64,000 nucleotides of DNA from Lactococcus sp. S-13 (GTDB lineage Bacteria; Bacillota; Bacilli; Lactobacillales; Streptococcaceae). Shown here piece by piece: positions 40,289 to 49,538 of this stretch. Below the pieces are notes generated by a model. It did not search any database and was not told the DNA's origin. It was given only the letters and a program-made list of their open reading frames with translations. Position numbers and translations under genes: made by a program. The DNA lies in the NCBI RefSeq assembly GCF_004210295.1, contig NZ_SDAK01000001.1:2046001-2110000 (forward strand), read 5' to 3'. How positions within the stretch are numbered: the stretch's first letter is position 1; each line of letters starts with the position of its first letter.

Positions 40289-41647
40289 ATGGGTAAATAT
40301 TTTGGAACAGACGGTGTTCGTGGTGAAGCAAATGTGGAGTTAACGCCAGAAATGGCCTTCAAATTGGGACGTTTTGGTGGCTACGTGCTGAGCCAACATG
40401 AAACAAAAACACCGAAAGTTTATGTCGCACGCGACACGCGCATTTCAGGTCAGATGCTGGCATCAAGCTTGATTGCGGGACTTTTATCCGTGGGTATCGA
40501 AGTTTATAATCTGGGTGTTATTGCAACGCCTGGTGTTGCTTATTTGGTCAAGAAAGATGGAGCATCAGCTGGAGTTATGATTTCAGCTAGCCACAACCCT
40601 GCTTTGGATAATGGCATCAAGTTCTTCGGTGGTGACGGCTACAAACTTGAAGATGAAAAAGAGTTGGAAATCGAAGCTTTGATTGATGCAACGGAGGACA
40701 AATTGCCACGCCCATCCGCTGTTGGTTTAGGAATGTTGCACGATTACACTGAAGGTGTTCGTAAATATCAAGCCTTCCTCAAAACGACTGCCGAAGGCGA
40801 TTTCTCAGGCTACAAAGTCGTTTTAGACACGGCAAATGGTGCTGCTCATACCTCTGCGCGTGCTGTTTTTGCTGATTTGGACGCTGAAATTACCGTCATC
40901 GGTGAAAATCCAGATGGTCTCAATATCAATGTGAATGTCGGCTCAACTCACCCTGAGCAAATGGCGCAAAAAGTGCTGGAAACGCAAAGTGATCTGGGAC
41001 TTGCCTTTGATGGTGACGCTGACCGTCTGATTGCAGTAGATGAAAAGGGTCAAATCGTTGACGGGGACAAAATCATGTTCATCGTCGGCAAGTATCTGCT
41101 CAATCAAGGAAAATTGGCGCAAGATACCCTCGTCACAACCGTTATGTCCAACTTAGGCTTCCACTTGGCACTCGAAGAAGCGGGAATCAATTCAGTGATT
41201 ACAGCCGTTGGTGACCGTTATGTTGTCGAAGAAATGAAGAAGAATAACTACAATTTTGGTGGTGAACAATCTGGACATATGATTTTCTTAGATTACAATA
41301 CAACAGGTGACGGGCAACTTTCAGCCATTCAACTGTTGAAAGTCATGCGTGAAACTGGCAAAACACTCTCAGAATTGGCCAGTGAAGTGACCATTTATCC
41401 CCAAAAATTGGTGAACGTACGGGTTAAAGACAATGCTGCGAAAAAATCAGCAATGGACGTGCCAGCCATCCAAGAGATCATCGCCCAAATGGAAACTGCG
41501 ATGAACGGTAAAGGGCGTATCCTCGTCCGTCCTTCAGGCACAGAGCCACTCTTGCGCGTCATGGCTGAAGCACCAACTCACGAAGAAGTTGACCATGTCG
41601 TTGACAGCATCGTCGCTGTCGTTGAACAAGAAATCGGTGTTAAATAA
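40289..41647 (+). CDS. glmM: Phosphoglucosamine mutase
   Basis: 452 aa; converts glucosamine-6-P to glucosamine-1-P for peptidoglycan precursors. Catalytic Ser in [11 protein letters not shown], metal loop DGDADR, sugar loop GEQSGH, and phosphate loop [16 protein letters not shown] site before the ATG. In lactococci GlmM is reported to bind and restrain CdaA, which fits the conserved gene order. Confidence 0.96.
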   Translation: MGKYFGTDGVRGEANVELTPEMAFKLGRFGGYVLSQHETKTPKVYVARDTRISGQMLASSLIAGLLSVGIEVYNLGVIATPGVAYLVKKDGASAGVMISASHNPALDNGIKFFGGDGYKLEDEKELEIEALIDATEDKLPRPSAVGLGMLHDYTEGVRKYQAFLKTTAEGDFSGYKVVLDTANGAAHTSARAVFADLDAEITVIGENPDGLNINVNVGSTHPEQMAQKVLETQSDLGLAFDGDADRLIAVDEKGQIVDGDKIMFIVGKYLLNQGKLAQDTLVTTVMSNLGFHLALEEAGINSVITAVGDRYVVEEMKKNNYNFGGEQSGHMIFLDYNTTGDGQLSAIQLLKVMRETGKTLSELASEVTIYPQKLVNVRVKDNAAKKSAMDVPAIQEIIAQMETAMNGKGRILVRPSGTEPLLRVMAEAPTHEEVDHVVDSIVAVVEQEIGVK

Positions 41648-41658
41648 GAAAATCAAGC

Positions 41659-41694
41659 AAAAAAATGCTGACGAAATTCCGTCAGCATTTTTTC
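41659..41694 (+). terminator. Terminator after glmM formed by an inverted CTGACG pair
   Basis: AAAAAATGCTGACG (41660-41673) and CGTCAGCATTTTTT (41680-41693): perfect 14-bp arms, 6-nt loop and T-run. Confidence 0.92.
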
Positions 41695-41708
41695 TATGTT
41701 CCAACTCA

Positions 41709-41772
41709 TTGCGTCAGCAAAATCTCTAGCGCTTCTGCGCCGAAATGAATTCCGTCAGCAAAATCTCTGTCA
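41709..41772. repeat. Two reverse CTGACG units, 41 nt apart
   Basis: CGTCAGCAAAATCTCT at 41712 and 41753. The linker TTCTGCGCCGAAATGAAT is shared with the 34151-34208 array (two differences). Confidence 0.92.
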
Positions 41773-41784
41773 CACACCAGTATT

Positions 41785-42501
41785 TCAGCGTTTTTGCCGT
41801 CTCGCAAATTCCGTAAAACGAAAACGATCCACTTGGTGACGCGACTCAGTGTATTGGAAAAGCGTGTTATCAGCCAAATAAACATGAGATTTGACAGACA
41901 CAACATGGCGATCACTAGGATTCAAATCCAGCAAATCAAAATCTTCCTCACTGGCAAAATCAATCGTAATCTCTTTTTTAGCATAAGCAATATCAAGTCC
42001 CAGCACTCCTTCCAGATATTCATAAGTAGATGCCTTCGCATGATTGATATCAAGCATTCCCGCTTCTCTTTTCAAGAAAAAATCGCGATCCAAAATCGAA
42101 AATTTACCGTCCACCTTGCGCCGGCGCAAGATATGAAGCGCCAGCTCATTTTCAGGAAATCCCGTAATTTTTGCCAGCTCAGCCGTCACCTCAAGCTCTC
42201 CAAAAATAATCACTTCCGTTTCACTCGTGAATCCCATTGACGCCTGCAATTCCTTATATGAAGTCAAGCCCGAAATCGGAAAAAGTAATTTTTCATGAGA
42301 AATGACAATGCTGCCCAAGCCATGCCTGCGTTGAATCAAGCCATTTTCCTCCAAAATTTTAAGGGCCTGACGCACCGTAGAACGACTCGCCTCATACTGC
42401 TCAGCCAGTTCATTTTCACTCGGCAACATCTCATTGACCGGATAGCTATCATCAAAAATTTTGCGTTCTAAATCCTGTAAAATTATCTCGTATTTTTTCA
42501 T
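41785..42501 (-). CDS. treR: GntR/UTRA-family trehalose regulator
   Basis: 238 aa. N-terminal winged helix (YEASRSTVRQALKILEENGLIQRRHGLGSIV) and C-terminal UTRA effector domain. It is divergent from the trehalose PTS genes, whose promoter region has the palindrome TTGTACGTACAA, close to the Bacillus TreR operator. Likely repressor released by trehalose 6-phosphate. Confidence 0.9.
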   Translation of the reverse strand: MKKYEIILQDLERKIFDDSYPVNEMLPSENELAEQYEASRSTVRQALKILEENGLIQRRHGLGSIVISHEKLLFPISGLTSYKELQASMGFTSETEVIIFGELEVTAELAKITGFPENELALHILRRRKVDGKFSILDRDFFLKREAGMLDINHAKASTYEYLEGVLGLDIAYAKKEITIDFASEEDFDLLDLNPSDRHVVSVKSHVYLADNTLFQYTESRHQVDRFRFTEFARRQKR

Positions 42502-42535
42502 ATTCCTATTTTATCACAAAAAAAAGTGTTAACGC

Positions 42536-42588
42536 TTGCTGAAAACGCGTTCATGTGTTACAATGGTCTTGTTAACTTGTACGTACAA
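42536..42588 (+). promoter_or_regulatory. Trehalose operon promoter with cre and TreR-type operator
   Basis: TTGCTG (42536-42541), 17 nt, TACAAT (42559-42564). TGAAAACGCGTTCA (42540-42553) matches cre at 13 of 14. TTGTACGTACAA (42577-42588) is a perfect palindrome just after the start site. Confidence 0.85.
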
Positions 42589-42611
42589 CTTAAAAATGTA
42601 AGGAGAATCTA

Positions 42612-43097
42612 ATGTTTGGACGAGGAAAGAAAAAAGAACTTCAGGACGACAAGGCGCTGTACAACCCAGTTCTTGGCGAAGTCATAGCAATTTCGGAAGT
42701 CAAAGATCCCGTGTTTTCTAAGAAAATGATGGGCGATGGCTTTGCCATTGAACCAACAGGCTCTAAAATTTTTGCTCCTGTTGCGAGCAAAATAACAATT
42801 GCTCAAGGCCATGCGTTTGGTTTCACCCGTGCAGACGGGCTGGAAGTTCTGCTTCACATCGGCATTGACACGGTATCACTCAATGGTGCTCCCTTCAAAC
42901 TCAAAGCCAAAGTTGGCGACATCGTCAACGGCGGAGATGAAATTGCTACCGTTGATTTTGCCCAAATCAAAGCCGCTGGCCTCGAAAAAACAACCATGAT
43001 TATCTTTACCAATGGTGCAGAAAAAGGCCTTGATTTTTCAGTCAATTACGGTTCAGCACAAGCTACCGAAAAAATTGGCGTCGCTACGATTGACTAA
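42612..43097 (+). CDS. PTS EIIA, glucose (Crr) family
   Basis: 161 aa beta-sandwich EIIA with the active His in VLLHIGIDTVSLNG and upstream GDGFAIEPTG. It supplies phosphate to the EIIBC encoded next, which lacks its own IIA domain. First gene of the trehalose operon; AAGGAG site. Confidence 0.93.
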   Translation: MFGRGKKKELQDDKALYNPVLGEVIAISEVKDPVFSKKMMGDGFAIEPTGSKIFAPVASKITIAQGHAFGFTRADGLEVLLHIGIDTVSLNGAPFKLKAKVGDIVNGGDEIATVDFAQIKAAGLEKTTMIIFTNGAEKGLDFSVNYGSAQATEKIGVATID

Positions 43098-43174
43098 TCA
43101 GCCCTATTCTACATAATATCCCCCATCTAACGATAAAACGCTTCATTTTCAAAAAAATGAAACAAGGAGAACTT

Positions 43175-44725
43175 ATGGCAAATTATTCCCAACTTGCAAC
43201 AGAGATTATCGCAAATGTCGGCGGTAGCGAAAATATCACCAAAGTCATTCACTGTATCACGCGCTTACGTTTTACCCTGAAGGACAAAGATAAAGCTGAT
43301 ACTGCGGCAATCGAAGCCCTCCCAGGTGTCGCTGGCGCCGTATATAATGCCAATCTGAACCAATACCAAGTCATCATTGGACAAGCTGTCGAAGACGTCT
43401 ACGATGAAGTCGTTGCCCAATTAGGCGACGGTGTGACTGATTCTGAGGCCACCGCAAATGCCCTAGCTGAAACAGGGGGGCAAAAAACTGGTTCAAAAAA
43501 TTCAATCATTCGTGCCTTTCAAGTGATTATTGGTACGATTACAGGCTCGATGATTCCAATCATCGGACTTTTGGCAGCGGGTGGGATGCTTAATGGACTT
43601 TTAAACATCTTTGTTAAAGGAAACCAATTGATTGAAGTGATTGACCCCGCAAGTTCAACTTATGTCATCATCTCAACCTTGGCCATGACTCCTTTCTATT
43701 TTCTTCCTGTGCTGGTCGGATTCTCAGCCGCTAAGCAATTAGCGCCTAAAGATAATTCCCTCCAATTTATCGCCGCAGCAGTGGGTGGCTTTATGATTAA
43801 CCCAGGACTTACCAAGTTGGTCAACCCAACTATTTCAGGAACAAAAGTCATCCCAGCGCCTGATGCTGTTGCCCATGCTCTTGGCGTAACCTTTAACACC
43901 AGCTACTTTGGCATTCCTGTGGCGCTACCAAATTATGCCTACACGATTTTCCCAATTATTGTGGCCGTGGCGATTGCCAAACCACTCAATGCATGGTTGA
44001 AAAAAGTGTTGCCACTTGCTTTGCGCCCAATCTTCCAACCGATGATTACTTTCTTTATCACCGCATCTATCGTTTTGCTCCTCGTCGGCCCAGTTATTTC
44101 AACACTCTCATCTGGTTTGTCCTTCTTGATTGACCATATCCTCTCGCTCAATCTGGGAATTGCAAGTATCATCGTCGGTGGACTTTACCAATGCTTGGTA
44201 ATCTTTGGTTTGCACTGGTTGGTTGTGCCCCTCATCTCTCAAGAACTTGCGGCAACAGGTGCCAGCTCACTCAACATGATTGTATCTTTCACAATGCTTG
44301 CTCAAGGTGTTGGGGCTTTGACCGTCTTCTTCAAATCTAAAAAAGCAGACCTCAAAGGACTCGCCGCTCCAGCAGCAATTTCCGCATTTTGTGGCGTTAC
44401 AGAGCCAGCAATGTACGGCATTAACTTGAAATATATGCGGGTCTTTATCATGAGTTCAATCGGGGCAGCCATTGGGGCAGGTGTCGCTGGATTTGGTGGT
44501 TTAGAAATGTTTGGTTTCTCAGGTTCATTGATTGGCTTTCCAAACTTTATCTCTAACCCCTTGACGCACCAAGCTCCAGCAGGCAATCTAATGCTCTTTT
44601 GGATTGCAACAGTAGTCTGTGCAGTTGCGACCTTCCTTCTCGTCTGGTTCTTTGGTTACAAAGATACAGATGAAATAGGTGCAGGTCTAGAAAAGAAAAA
44701 TGTCTTTAAAGACGCTGTAAATTAA
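43175..44725 (+). CDS. PTS EIIBC, trehalose type
   Basis: 516 aa from ATG 43175 (AAGGAGA 4 nt before); an in-frame ATG at 43157 precedes the Shine-Dalgarno. N-terminal EIIB with phospho-Cys in VIHCITRLRF, then a ten-helix EIIC of the sucrose/glucoside family (VLVGFSAAKQL, LHWLVVPLI, FCGVTEPAMYGINLKY). Imports trehalose as trehalose 6-phosphate; substrate is inferred from treR and trePP. Confidence 0.92.
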   Translation: MANYSQLATEIIANVGGSENITKVIHCITRLRFTLKDKDKADTAAIEALPGVAGAVYNANLNQYQVIIGQAVEDVYDEVVAQLGDGVTDSEATANALAETGGQKTGSKNSIIRAFQVIIGTITGSMIPIIGLLAAGGMLNGLLNIFVKGNQLIEVIDPASSTYVIISTLAMTPFYFLPVLVGFSAAKQLAPKDNSLQFIAAAVGGFMINPGLTKLVNPTISGTKVIPAPDAVAHALGVTFNTSYFGIPVALPNYAYTIFPIIVAVAIAKPLNAWLKKVLPLALRPIFQPMITFFITASIVLLLVGPVISTLSSGLSFLIDHILSLNLGIASIIVGGLYQCLVIFGLHWLVVPLISQELAATGASSLNMIVSFTMLAQGVGALTVFFKSKKADLKGLAAPAAISAFCGVTEPAMYGINLKYMRVFIMSSIGAAIGAGVAGFGGLEMFGFSGSLIGFPNFISNPLTHQAPAGNLMLFWIATVVCAVATFLLVWFFGYKDTDEIGAGLEKKNVFKDAVN

Positions 44726-44743
44726 ACACTAAAACTCTATTTG

Positions 44744-44775
44744 GGAGTCAGAGTTGAGAGATTCTGGCTCCTTTA
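44744..44775 (+). terminator. Hairpin between EIIBC and trePP
   Basis: GGAGTCAGA pairs with TCTGGCTCC (one U-G). The T-run is weak (TTTA), so it may be a processing or attenuation site rather than a full stop. Confidence 0.55.
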
Positions 44776-44796
44776 TGATAAGAGAAAGGGGAAGTC

Positions 44797-47106
44797 ATGA
44801 CAGAAAAAGACTGGTCGATCCGATACGACAAGCTTGAAAAAGGGAAACGTTCATATGCTCAAGAAACTTTGATGACACTGGGTAATGGTTATCTGGGCTG
44901 GCGTGGTGCGCCAGTGTGGGCAACCTTTTCAGAAGATCATTATCCAGGACTTTATGTTGCGGGTGTATTCAATAAAACCACAACGCAAGTAGCGGGACAC
45001 GCGGTTGAAAATGAGGATATGGTTAATCTGCCTAATCCTCAGCTCTTCAAATTTTATGTGGATGATGAGTGGGTTGACTTCACGCTGGCACAAACGCGCC
45101 AAAGTCAGATTGATTTTAAAAATGGTTTGCAAATTGACCAGTACACTGTGGCACTTGCTAAAGGCAGCTTGACGCTTGTCACGACTAAGTTTGTAGACCC
45201 TCATAACTTCCATTGCTTGGGGATTATTGGTGAGCTTGTTGCTGATTTTTCAGCAAAATTACGGATTGAAAGTCTAGTTGATGGCAGTCTGCTCAATCAA
45301 AATGTGGAACGTTATCGTGCTTTTGATAGTAAAGAGTTTAATGTCACTGAGATTTCACAAGGGCGCTTGAGCGCAAGGACACGAACGACGGCTATTGACA
45401 TTGCTGTTGCCGTCAAGACAAGAATCAATGGTCTTGATTTTACTTATCAACCAGCTGGAAATCCTGAACTTTTGCTTGAAGTTGCTGAGATTGACCTCCA
45501 TAAAAACCACGAACTGCAGTTTGATAAAAAAATTGTCGTGGCGACATCTTATGAGCAGGAAAATCCGGCGCAATTTGTGGAAAAAGAGCTTGCGAAGTGC
45601 TCGCTTGATACAATCCAAGAAAATAATGCTTTGTATTGGCAAAACGTGTGGGCGGATGGGGATATCATTCTCAAATCTCCTGATGCGGATTTGCAGCGCA
45701 TGATAAGGATGAATATTTTCCATATTCGGCAGGCAGCGCAACATGGAGCCAACCAATTTTTGGACGCTTCTGTTGGTTCACGGGCTTTGACGGGCGAAGG
45801 TTATCGAGGGCATATTTTTTGGGATGAACTCTTTGTTTTACCCTACTATGCGGCGAATGAAGCAGCAACAGCACGAGATTTATTGCGTTATCGGATTAAA
45901 CGCTTGGCTGCTGCTAAAGAAAATGCCAAAGTGGACAATGAAGTGGGCGCGATGTTTCCGTGGCAATCTGGTTTAACGGGTGATGAGCAGGCACAATTTG
46001 TCCATCTGAACACGGTCAATAATGAATGGGAACCCGACCATAGTCGGCGACAACGTCATGTTAGCTTAGCGATTACTTATAATCTCTGGATTTATCTTCA
46101 AGTGACAGATGATGTGAGTATTCTTTCTGAGGGCGGTTTGGATTTGCTTTTAGAAACGACCAGATTTTGGCTGAATAAGGCAAAGTTGGGCAGTGACGAA
46201 CGGTATCACATCGCTGGTGTCATGGGACCTGATGAATATCATGAAGCCTATCCTGGGAAAGAGGGAGGCATTGCCGATAATGCCTATACCAATCTGATGG
46301 TGTGTTGGCAGTTAAATTGGTTGCTAGAGCTTGCACAAGCTGGTTTTGCAGTGCCAGAAGATTTACTGACTCAAGCCAAAAAAGTGCGTACAAAATTATA
46401 TTTAGAGATTGATGAAAAAGGCGTAATTGCTCAGTATGCGGGCTATTTTGACCTTAAAGAAGTTGATTTCTCGGCTTATAAAGCTAAATATGGCGACATT
46501 CACCGAATTGACCGTTTGATGAAGGCTGAGGGAATTTCGCCAGATGAGTATCAAGTGGCTAAGCAGGCGGATTTACTGATGATCATCTACAATCTAGGGG
46601 TGCAAAAGACACAAGATTTGGTGGCACAGCTAGGTTATAGCTTGCCTAAGCAATGGCTGAAAGCAAATCGAGACTATTATTTGGCCCGCACAGTGCATGG
46701 TTCTACGACATCACGTCCAGTTTTTGCGGGGATTGATGTTACGCTAGGAGCACTTGATGAGGCGGTGGAATTTTTGACGACTGCAATTGGCAGTGATTAC
46801 TATGATATTCAAGGTGGGACAACGGCTGAAGGGATTCATCTCGGCGTTATGGGTGAAACTTTGGAAGTTATTCAAAATGAATTTGCTGGTTTGAGCTTGC
46901 GCACAGGTGAATTTGTCATTGCCCCAAAGCTGCCTGAAGCTTGGACGGAACTTGCTTTTACACAAATTTTTAAAGGCGTGAAAGTCAACATCAGGCTTGC
47001 TGCTGGGAAATTAACCTTGAAGGCGTCAGCAGACTTGCCTGTGACAGTATACGGCAAAAGTGTACAATTATCAGCTGGAAAAACTGCCGACTTTGCTCTG
47101 GAATAA
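44797..47106 (+). CDS. trePP: Trehalose-6-phosphate phosphorylase, GH65
   Basis: 769 aa GH65 inverting phosphorylase: trehalose 6-P + Pi to beta-glucose-1-P + glucose-6-P. Seen: GNGYLGWRG at the N-terminal domain, FWDELFVLPYY, catalytic Glu in MGPDEYHEAY, and HGSTTSRPVF phosphate loop. This is the lactococcal trehalose route, and the PgmB gene for beta-glucose-1-P follows. GAAAGGGGA site. Confidence 0.94.
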   Translation: MTEKDWSIRYDKLEKGKRSYAQETLMTLGNGYLGWRGAPVWATFSEDHYPGLYVAGVFNKTTTQVAGHAVENEDMVNLPNPQLFKFYVDDEWVDFTLAQTRQSQIDFKNGLQIDQYTVALAKGSLTLVTTKFVDPHNFHCLGIIGELVADFSAKLRIESLVDGSLLNQNVERYRAFDSKEFNVTEISQGRLSARTRTTAIDIAVAVKTRINGLDFTYQPAGNPELLLEVAEIDLHKNHELQFDKKIVVATSYEQENPAQFVEKELAKCSLDTIQENNALYWQNVWADGDIILKSPDADLQRMIRMNIFHIRQAAQHGANQFLDASVGSRALTGEGYRGHIFWDELFVLPYYAANEAATARDLLRYRIKRLAAAKENAKVDNEVGAMFPWQSGLTGDEQAQFVHLNTVNNEWEPDHSRRQRHVSLAITYNLWIYLQVTDDVSILSEGGLDLLLETTRFWLNKAKLGSDERYHIAGVMGPDEYHEAYPGKEGGIADNAYTNLMVCWQLNWLLELAQAGFAVPEDLLTQAKKVRTKLYLEIDEKGVIAQYAGYFDLKEVDFSAYKAKYGDIHRIDRLMKAEGISPDEYQVAKQADLLMIIYNLGVQKTQDLVAQLGYSLPKQWLKANRDYYLARTVHGSTTSRPVFAGIDVTLGALDEAVEFLTTAIGSDYYDIQGGTTAEGIHLGVMGETLEVIQNEFAGLSLRTGEFVIAPKLPEAWTELAFTQIFKGVKVNIRLAAGKLTLKASADLPVTVYGKSVQLSAGKTADFALE

Positions 47107-47119
47107 GGAGTAGGCAGCT

Positions 47120-47181
47120 AGAGAAAATGCTGACGTAAATTATTTTCGAGAATCAGCGTAGAGAAAATGCTGACGTAAATG
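47120..47181. repeat. Two exact 20-mers of the CTGACG family, 40 nt apart
   Basis: GAGAAAATGCTGACGTAAAT at 47121-47140 and 47161-47180, between trePP and pgmB. Confidence 0.97.
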
Positions 47182-47207
47182 TCAGTGCAAAAAGGAGAGA
47201 AAAAAGA

Positions 47208-47873
47208 ATGTTTAAAGCAGTGTTATTTGATCTTGACGGAGTTATCACAGACACAGCAGAGTACCATTTTCGAGCATGGCAAGCACTTGCCAAAGAGTTG
47301 GACATCGTTGGCCTTGATCGAGAATTTAATGAGCAACTCAAAGGCGTTTCGCGTGAAGATTCATTGAAAAAAATCTTGGCGCTCGGCCATAAAAAAGTAT
47401 CAGACAGTGAATTTGCCGAGCTTGCCAAACGTAAAAATGACAATTACGTCAAGATGATTCAGGACGTTTCACCTGCTGATGTTTACCCGGGTATTTTGCA
47501 ACTGCTCGAAGATTTGCGAGCAAATGATGTGAAAATTGCCTTGGCGTCTGCTTCTAAAAATGGCCCATTTTTGTTGGAAAGAATGCAATTAACGTCATAT
47601 TTTGATGCCATCGCTGACCCAGCAGAAGTCGCCGCCTCTAAACCCGCACCAGATATTTTTATTGCGGCTGCTCATGCGGTTGATGTTGATCCTTCGCAAG
47701 CCATCGGGTTAGAGGATTCCCAAGCAGGGATTCAAGCCATTAAGGACTCGGGAGCTTTGCCAATTGGTGTTGGACGTCCTGAAGATTTGGGCAAGGACAT
47801 CGTTGTTGTGCCTGATACCTCTCATTACACCTTTGATTTTTTGAACCAAGTCTGGCAAGATTCACAAAGATAA
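47208..47873 (+). CDS. pgmB: Beta-phosphoglucomutase
   Basis: 221 aa HAD enzyme converting beta-glucose-1-P to glucose-6-P. Nucleophile Asp in [24 protein letters not shown], and [21 protein letters not shown] site. It works downstream of TrePP. Confidence 0.96.
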   Translation: MFKAVLFDLDGVITDTAEYHFRAWQALAKELDIVGLDREFNEQLKGVSREDSLKKILALGHKKVSDSEFAELAKRKNDNYVKMIQDVSPADVYPGILQLLEDLRANDVKIALASASKNGPFLLERMQLTSYFDAIADPAEVAASKPAPDIFIAAAHAVDVDPSQAIGLEDSQAGIQAIKDSGALPIGVGRPEDLGKDIVVVPDTSHYTFDFLNQVWQDSQR

Positions 47874-47900
47874 AAAAGCTCCAAACGGAGTTTTTTTTTA
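47872..47900 (+). terminator. Terminator after pgmB
   Basis: GCTCC-AAAC-GGAG with flanking A- and T-runs. Confidence 0.88.
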
Positions 47901-47912
47901 CGTGAGACAAGG

Positions 47913-48032
47913 AGTGAAAAACTTATATCCGTTAAAATTTACTAAAGCCGCCGATGCCTTGGTGCTCAGCCTTGGAGCAAAGCCTGATGTGGAGAAATTC
48001 GACTTTTGGGACAGTAACTTCATGCTATTTTA
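47913..48032 (+). CDS. Small ORF of 39 aa, unknown
   Basis: GTG start (47913) beside AAGGAG, reading MKNLYPLKFTKAADALVLSL and ending SNFMLF. Not recognised. It could be a short peptide or the remnant of a lost gene after pgmB; the Shine-Dalgarno partly overlaps the start, which weakens it. Confidence 0.3.
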
Positions 48033-48042
48033 AGGAAAATAT

Positions 48043-48050
48043 TATAAAAT
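48043..48050 (+). promoter_or_regulatory. -10 region for the gene at 48058, leaderless arrangement
   Basis: TATAAAAT ends 7 nt before the ATG. The nearest AAGGA is 22 nt upstream, too far for initiation. Confidence 0.45.
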
Positions 48051-48057
48051 CTAGTGT

Positions 48058-48843
48058 ATGAAGAAAAAGTTTTATGTCCTGACCAGCCTGTTACTTTTAA
48101 GTATGGCTGCGCCAGTTTACGCTGAAAGCACATCAGGAAGTTCTGCAACTGCAGCATCTGCCCAAAGCGGTCAGTCAACGGCTGCTTCAAATACACCAGC
48201 AGAAAGTTCCACGCCAAACAGCTCAACCAACACAAGTCATTCACAAGATTCACAAACGACAGCGAACAGTTCGTCAGCTAGCCAGACACCAAGCAGCACG
48301 ACGGCACAAGCTGAAAATGATTCAACCTCTTCAACCACGCAAAGCCAGCCTGCACAAGCACCTGCGGCAAATTCGAATAACAGTCAAAATCAGGCTCCTT
48401 CCAGTGACAAAGCGACTAGCAACTCGACCACGATTATTAACGAAACCGTCAATAACAACGGAAAAAACACCAACACCTTGTTGGTTGTTCTCAGTAGCCT
48501 CTCCGCTTTGGTAACCATTACTGGAGGATTGACGGCACTTATCCGTCATTTCCGTAAAAAAAGCAAAAGTGTTAAAAAAGCACCAAAAAAATCAAAGCGC
48601 TCCGCAAAAAAATCCTCAGGGCATTCTGAGACTCAGCAGCCGGCGGCAGCTTCACAAAGTAATTCACAAGACGTCATAGTTTCACAAACTTTAGAAACTG
48701 CGCCATTTTCTCAACCAACTCCTGAAGAGATTGATGCAAATCCCTCCGAACAATTGAGCGAAACACAGCAGTTGAACAAAGAGGCAGACGAACTCTTGAA
48801 ACACTACAAAAAGCAAACTGATTTTCGGCGACGTAGAAGATAA
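48058..48843 (+). CDS. Secreted/membrane Ser/Thr-rich protein with basic cytoplasmic tail
   Basis: 261 aa, no family recognised. Signal peptide (KKKFYVLTSLLLLSMAAPVYA), a low-complexity S/T/A/Q stalk (about 25-130), one TM (LLVVLSSLSALVTITGGLTAL, about 141-161), then a Lys/Arg-rich stretch and a polar tail ending FRRRRR. Predicted topology is stalk outside and about 95 residues inside. Role unknown; the layout suits a wall-spanning sensor or adaptor. Confidence 0.75.
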   Translation: MKKKFYVLTSLLLLSMAAPVYAESTSGSSATAASAQSGQSTAASNTPAESSTPNSSTNTSHSQDSQTTANSSSASQTPSSTTAQAENDSTSSTTQSQPAQAPAANSNNSQNQAPSSDKATSNSTTIINETVNNNGKNTNTLLVVLSSLSALVTITGGLTALIRHFRKKSKSVKKAPKKSKRSAKKSSGHSETQQPAAASQSNSQDVIVSQTLETAPFSQPTPEEIDANPSEQLSETQQLNKEADELLKHYKKQTDFRRRRR

Positions 48844-48867
48844 ATAAACCAGAAATTGCCACATCAT

Positions 48868-48897
48868 AAAAAAGCCACTTAATAAGTGGTTTTTTTA
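48868..48897 (+). terminator. Terminator after the surface-protein gene
   Basis: CCACTT / AAGTGG hairpin with flanking A-run and T-run. Confidence 0.88.
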
Positions 48898-48938
48898 TGC
48901 CTTTACAGCACCATCAGAGAAACTTAAGAAGTGGGATA

Positions 48939-48947
48939 TGCTATAAT
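48939..48947 (+). promoter_or_regulatory. Extended -10 of tsaE, leaderless arrangement
   Basis: TGCTATAAT ends 6 nt before the ATG at 48954. Confidence 0.65.
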
Positions 48948-48953
48948 AGTTTT

Positions 48954-49406
48954 ATGAAATTTAACGAAGAAGAAATGCTAAAATTTGCCGAAAAATTGGG
49001 GCGTCAGCTTGAAGCTCAAGACGTCATTGTGCTGACGGGTGAGCTGGGTGCTGGAAAAACAACATTTACCAAAGGTTTGGCGCTCGGTTTAGACATTCAT
49101 CAGATGGTCAAAAGCCCGACTTACACGATTGTTCGGAGCTTAGAAAATGGGCGTCTGCCTCTTTATCACATGGATGTTTACCGCATTGGCGACGATCCCG
49201 ACAGTTTTGACCTCGACGATTACCTTTTTGGTGAGGGTGTCTCCGTCATTGAGTGGGGCGAAATGCTCGGTGCTGACTTGCCAGAACACTATTTGGAAGT
49301 GATTTTTGACAAATATTCACCAGATTTAGTAGATGACAATGAACGTGAAATCATCTTGAAAGCTCACGGGCAAAGATATGAACAACTCATCCAATCCTTG
49401 GCCTAA
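48954..49406 (+). CDS. tsaE: tRNA threonylcarbamoyladenosine ATPase TsaE
   Basis: 150 aa P-loop ATPase of the t6A37 machinery with TsaB and TsaD. Seen: LTGELGAGKTTFTKGL, SPTYTIV, YHMDVYRI, IEWGEML. A start at 48897 lies upstream of the promoter and is rejected. No Shine-Dalgarno. Confidence 0.94.
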   Translation: MKFNEEEMLKFAEKLGRQLEAQDVIVLTGELGAGKTTFTKGLALGLDIHQMVKSPTYTIVRSLENGRLPLYHMDVYRIGDDPDSFDLDDYLFGEGVSVIEWGEMLGADLPEHYLEVIFDKYSPDLVDDNEREIILKAHGQRYEQLIQSLA

Positions 49407-49465
49407 TCCGTCAGTAAAAACTCAGAGAAAATACTGACGAAAAGTAAAAAAATTTACGTCAGCAA
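49407..49465. repeat. CTGACG-family cluster after tsaE
   Basis: CGTCAG at 49409, AGAGAAAATACTGACG (CTGACG 49434) and CGTCAG at 49457; opposed copies can pair. Confidence 0.82.
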
Positions 49466-49523
49466 AAAAGTCACACTAAAAAGTGTTCAAATTGGCTTTT
49501 TATGTTGTGAAAAGTCAGAATTT

Positions 49524-49532
49524 TGATATAAT
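49524..49532 (+). promoter_or_regulatory. Extended -10 of the LCP gene, leaderless arrangement
   Basis: TGATATAAT ends 6 nt before the ATG at 49539; no Shine-Dalgarno. Confidence 0.65.
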
Positions 49533-49538
49533 GCTAAT

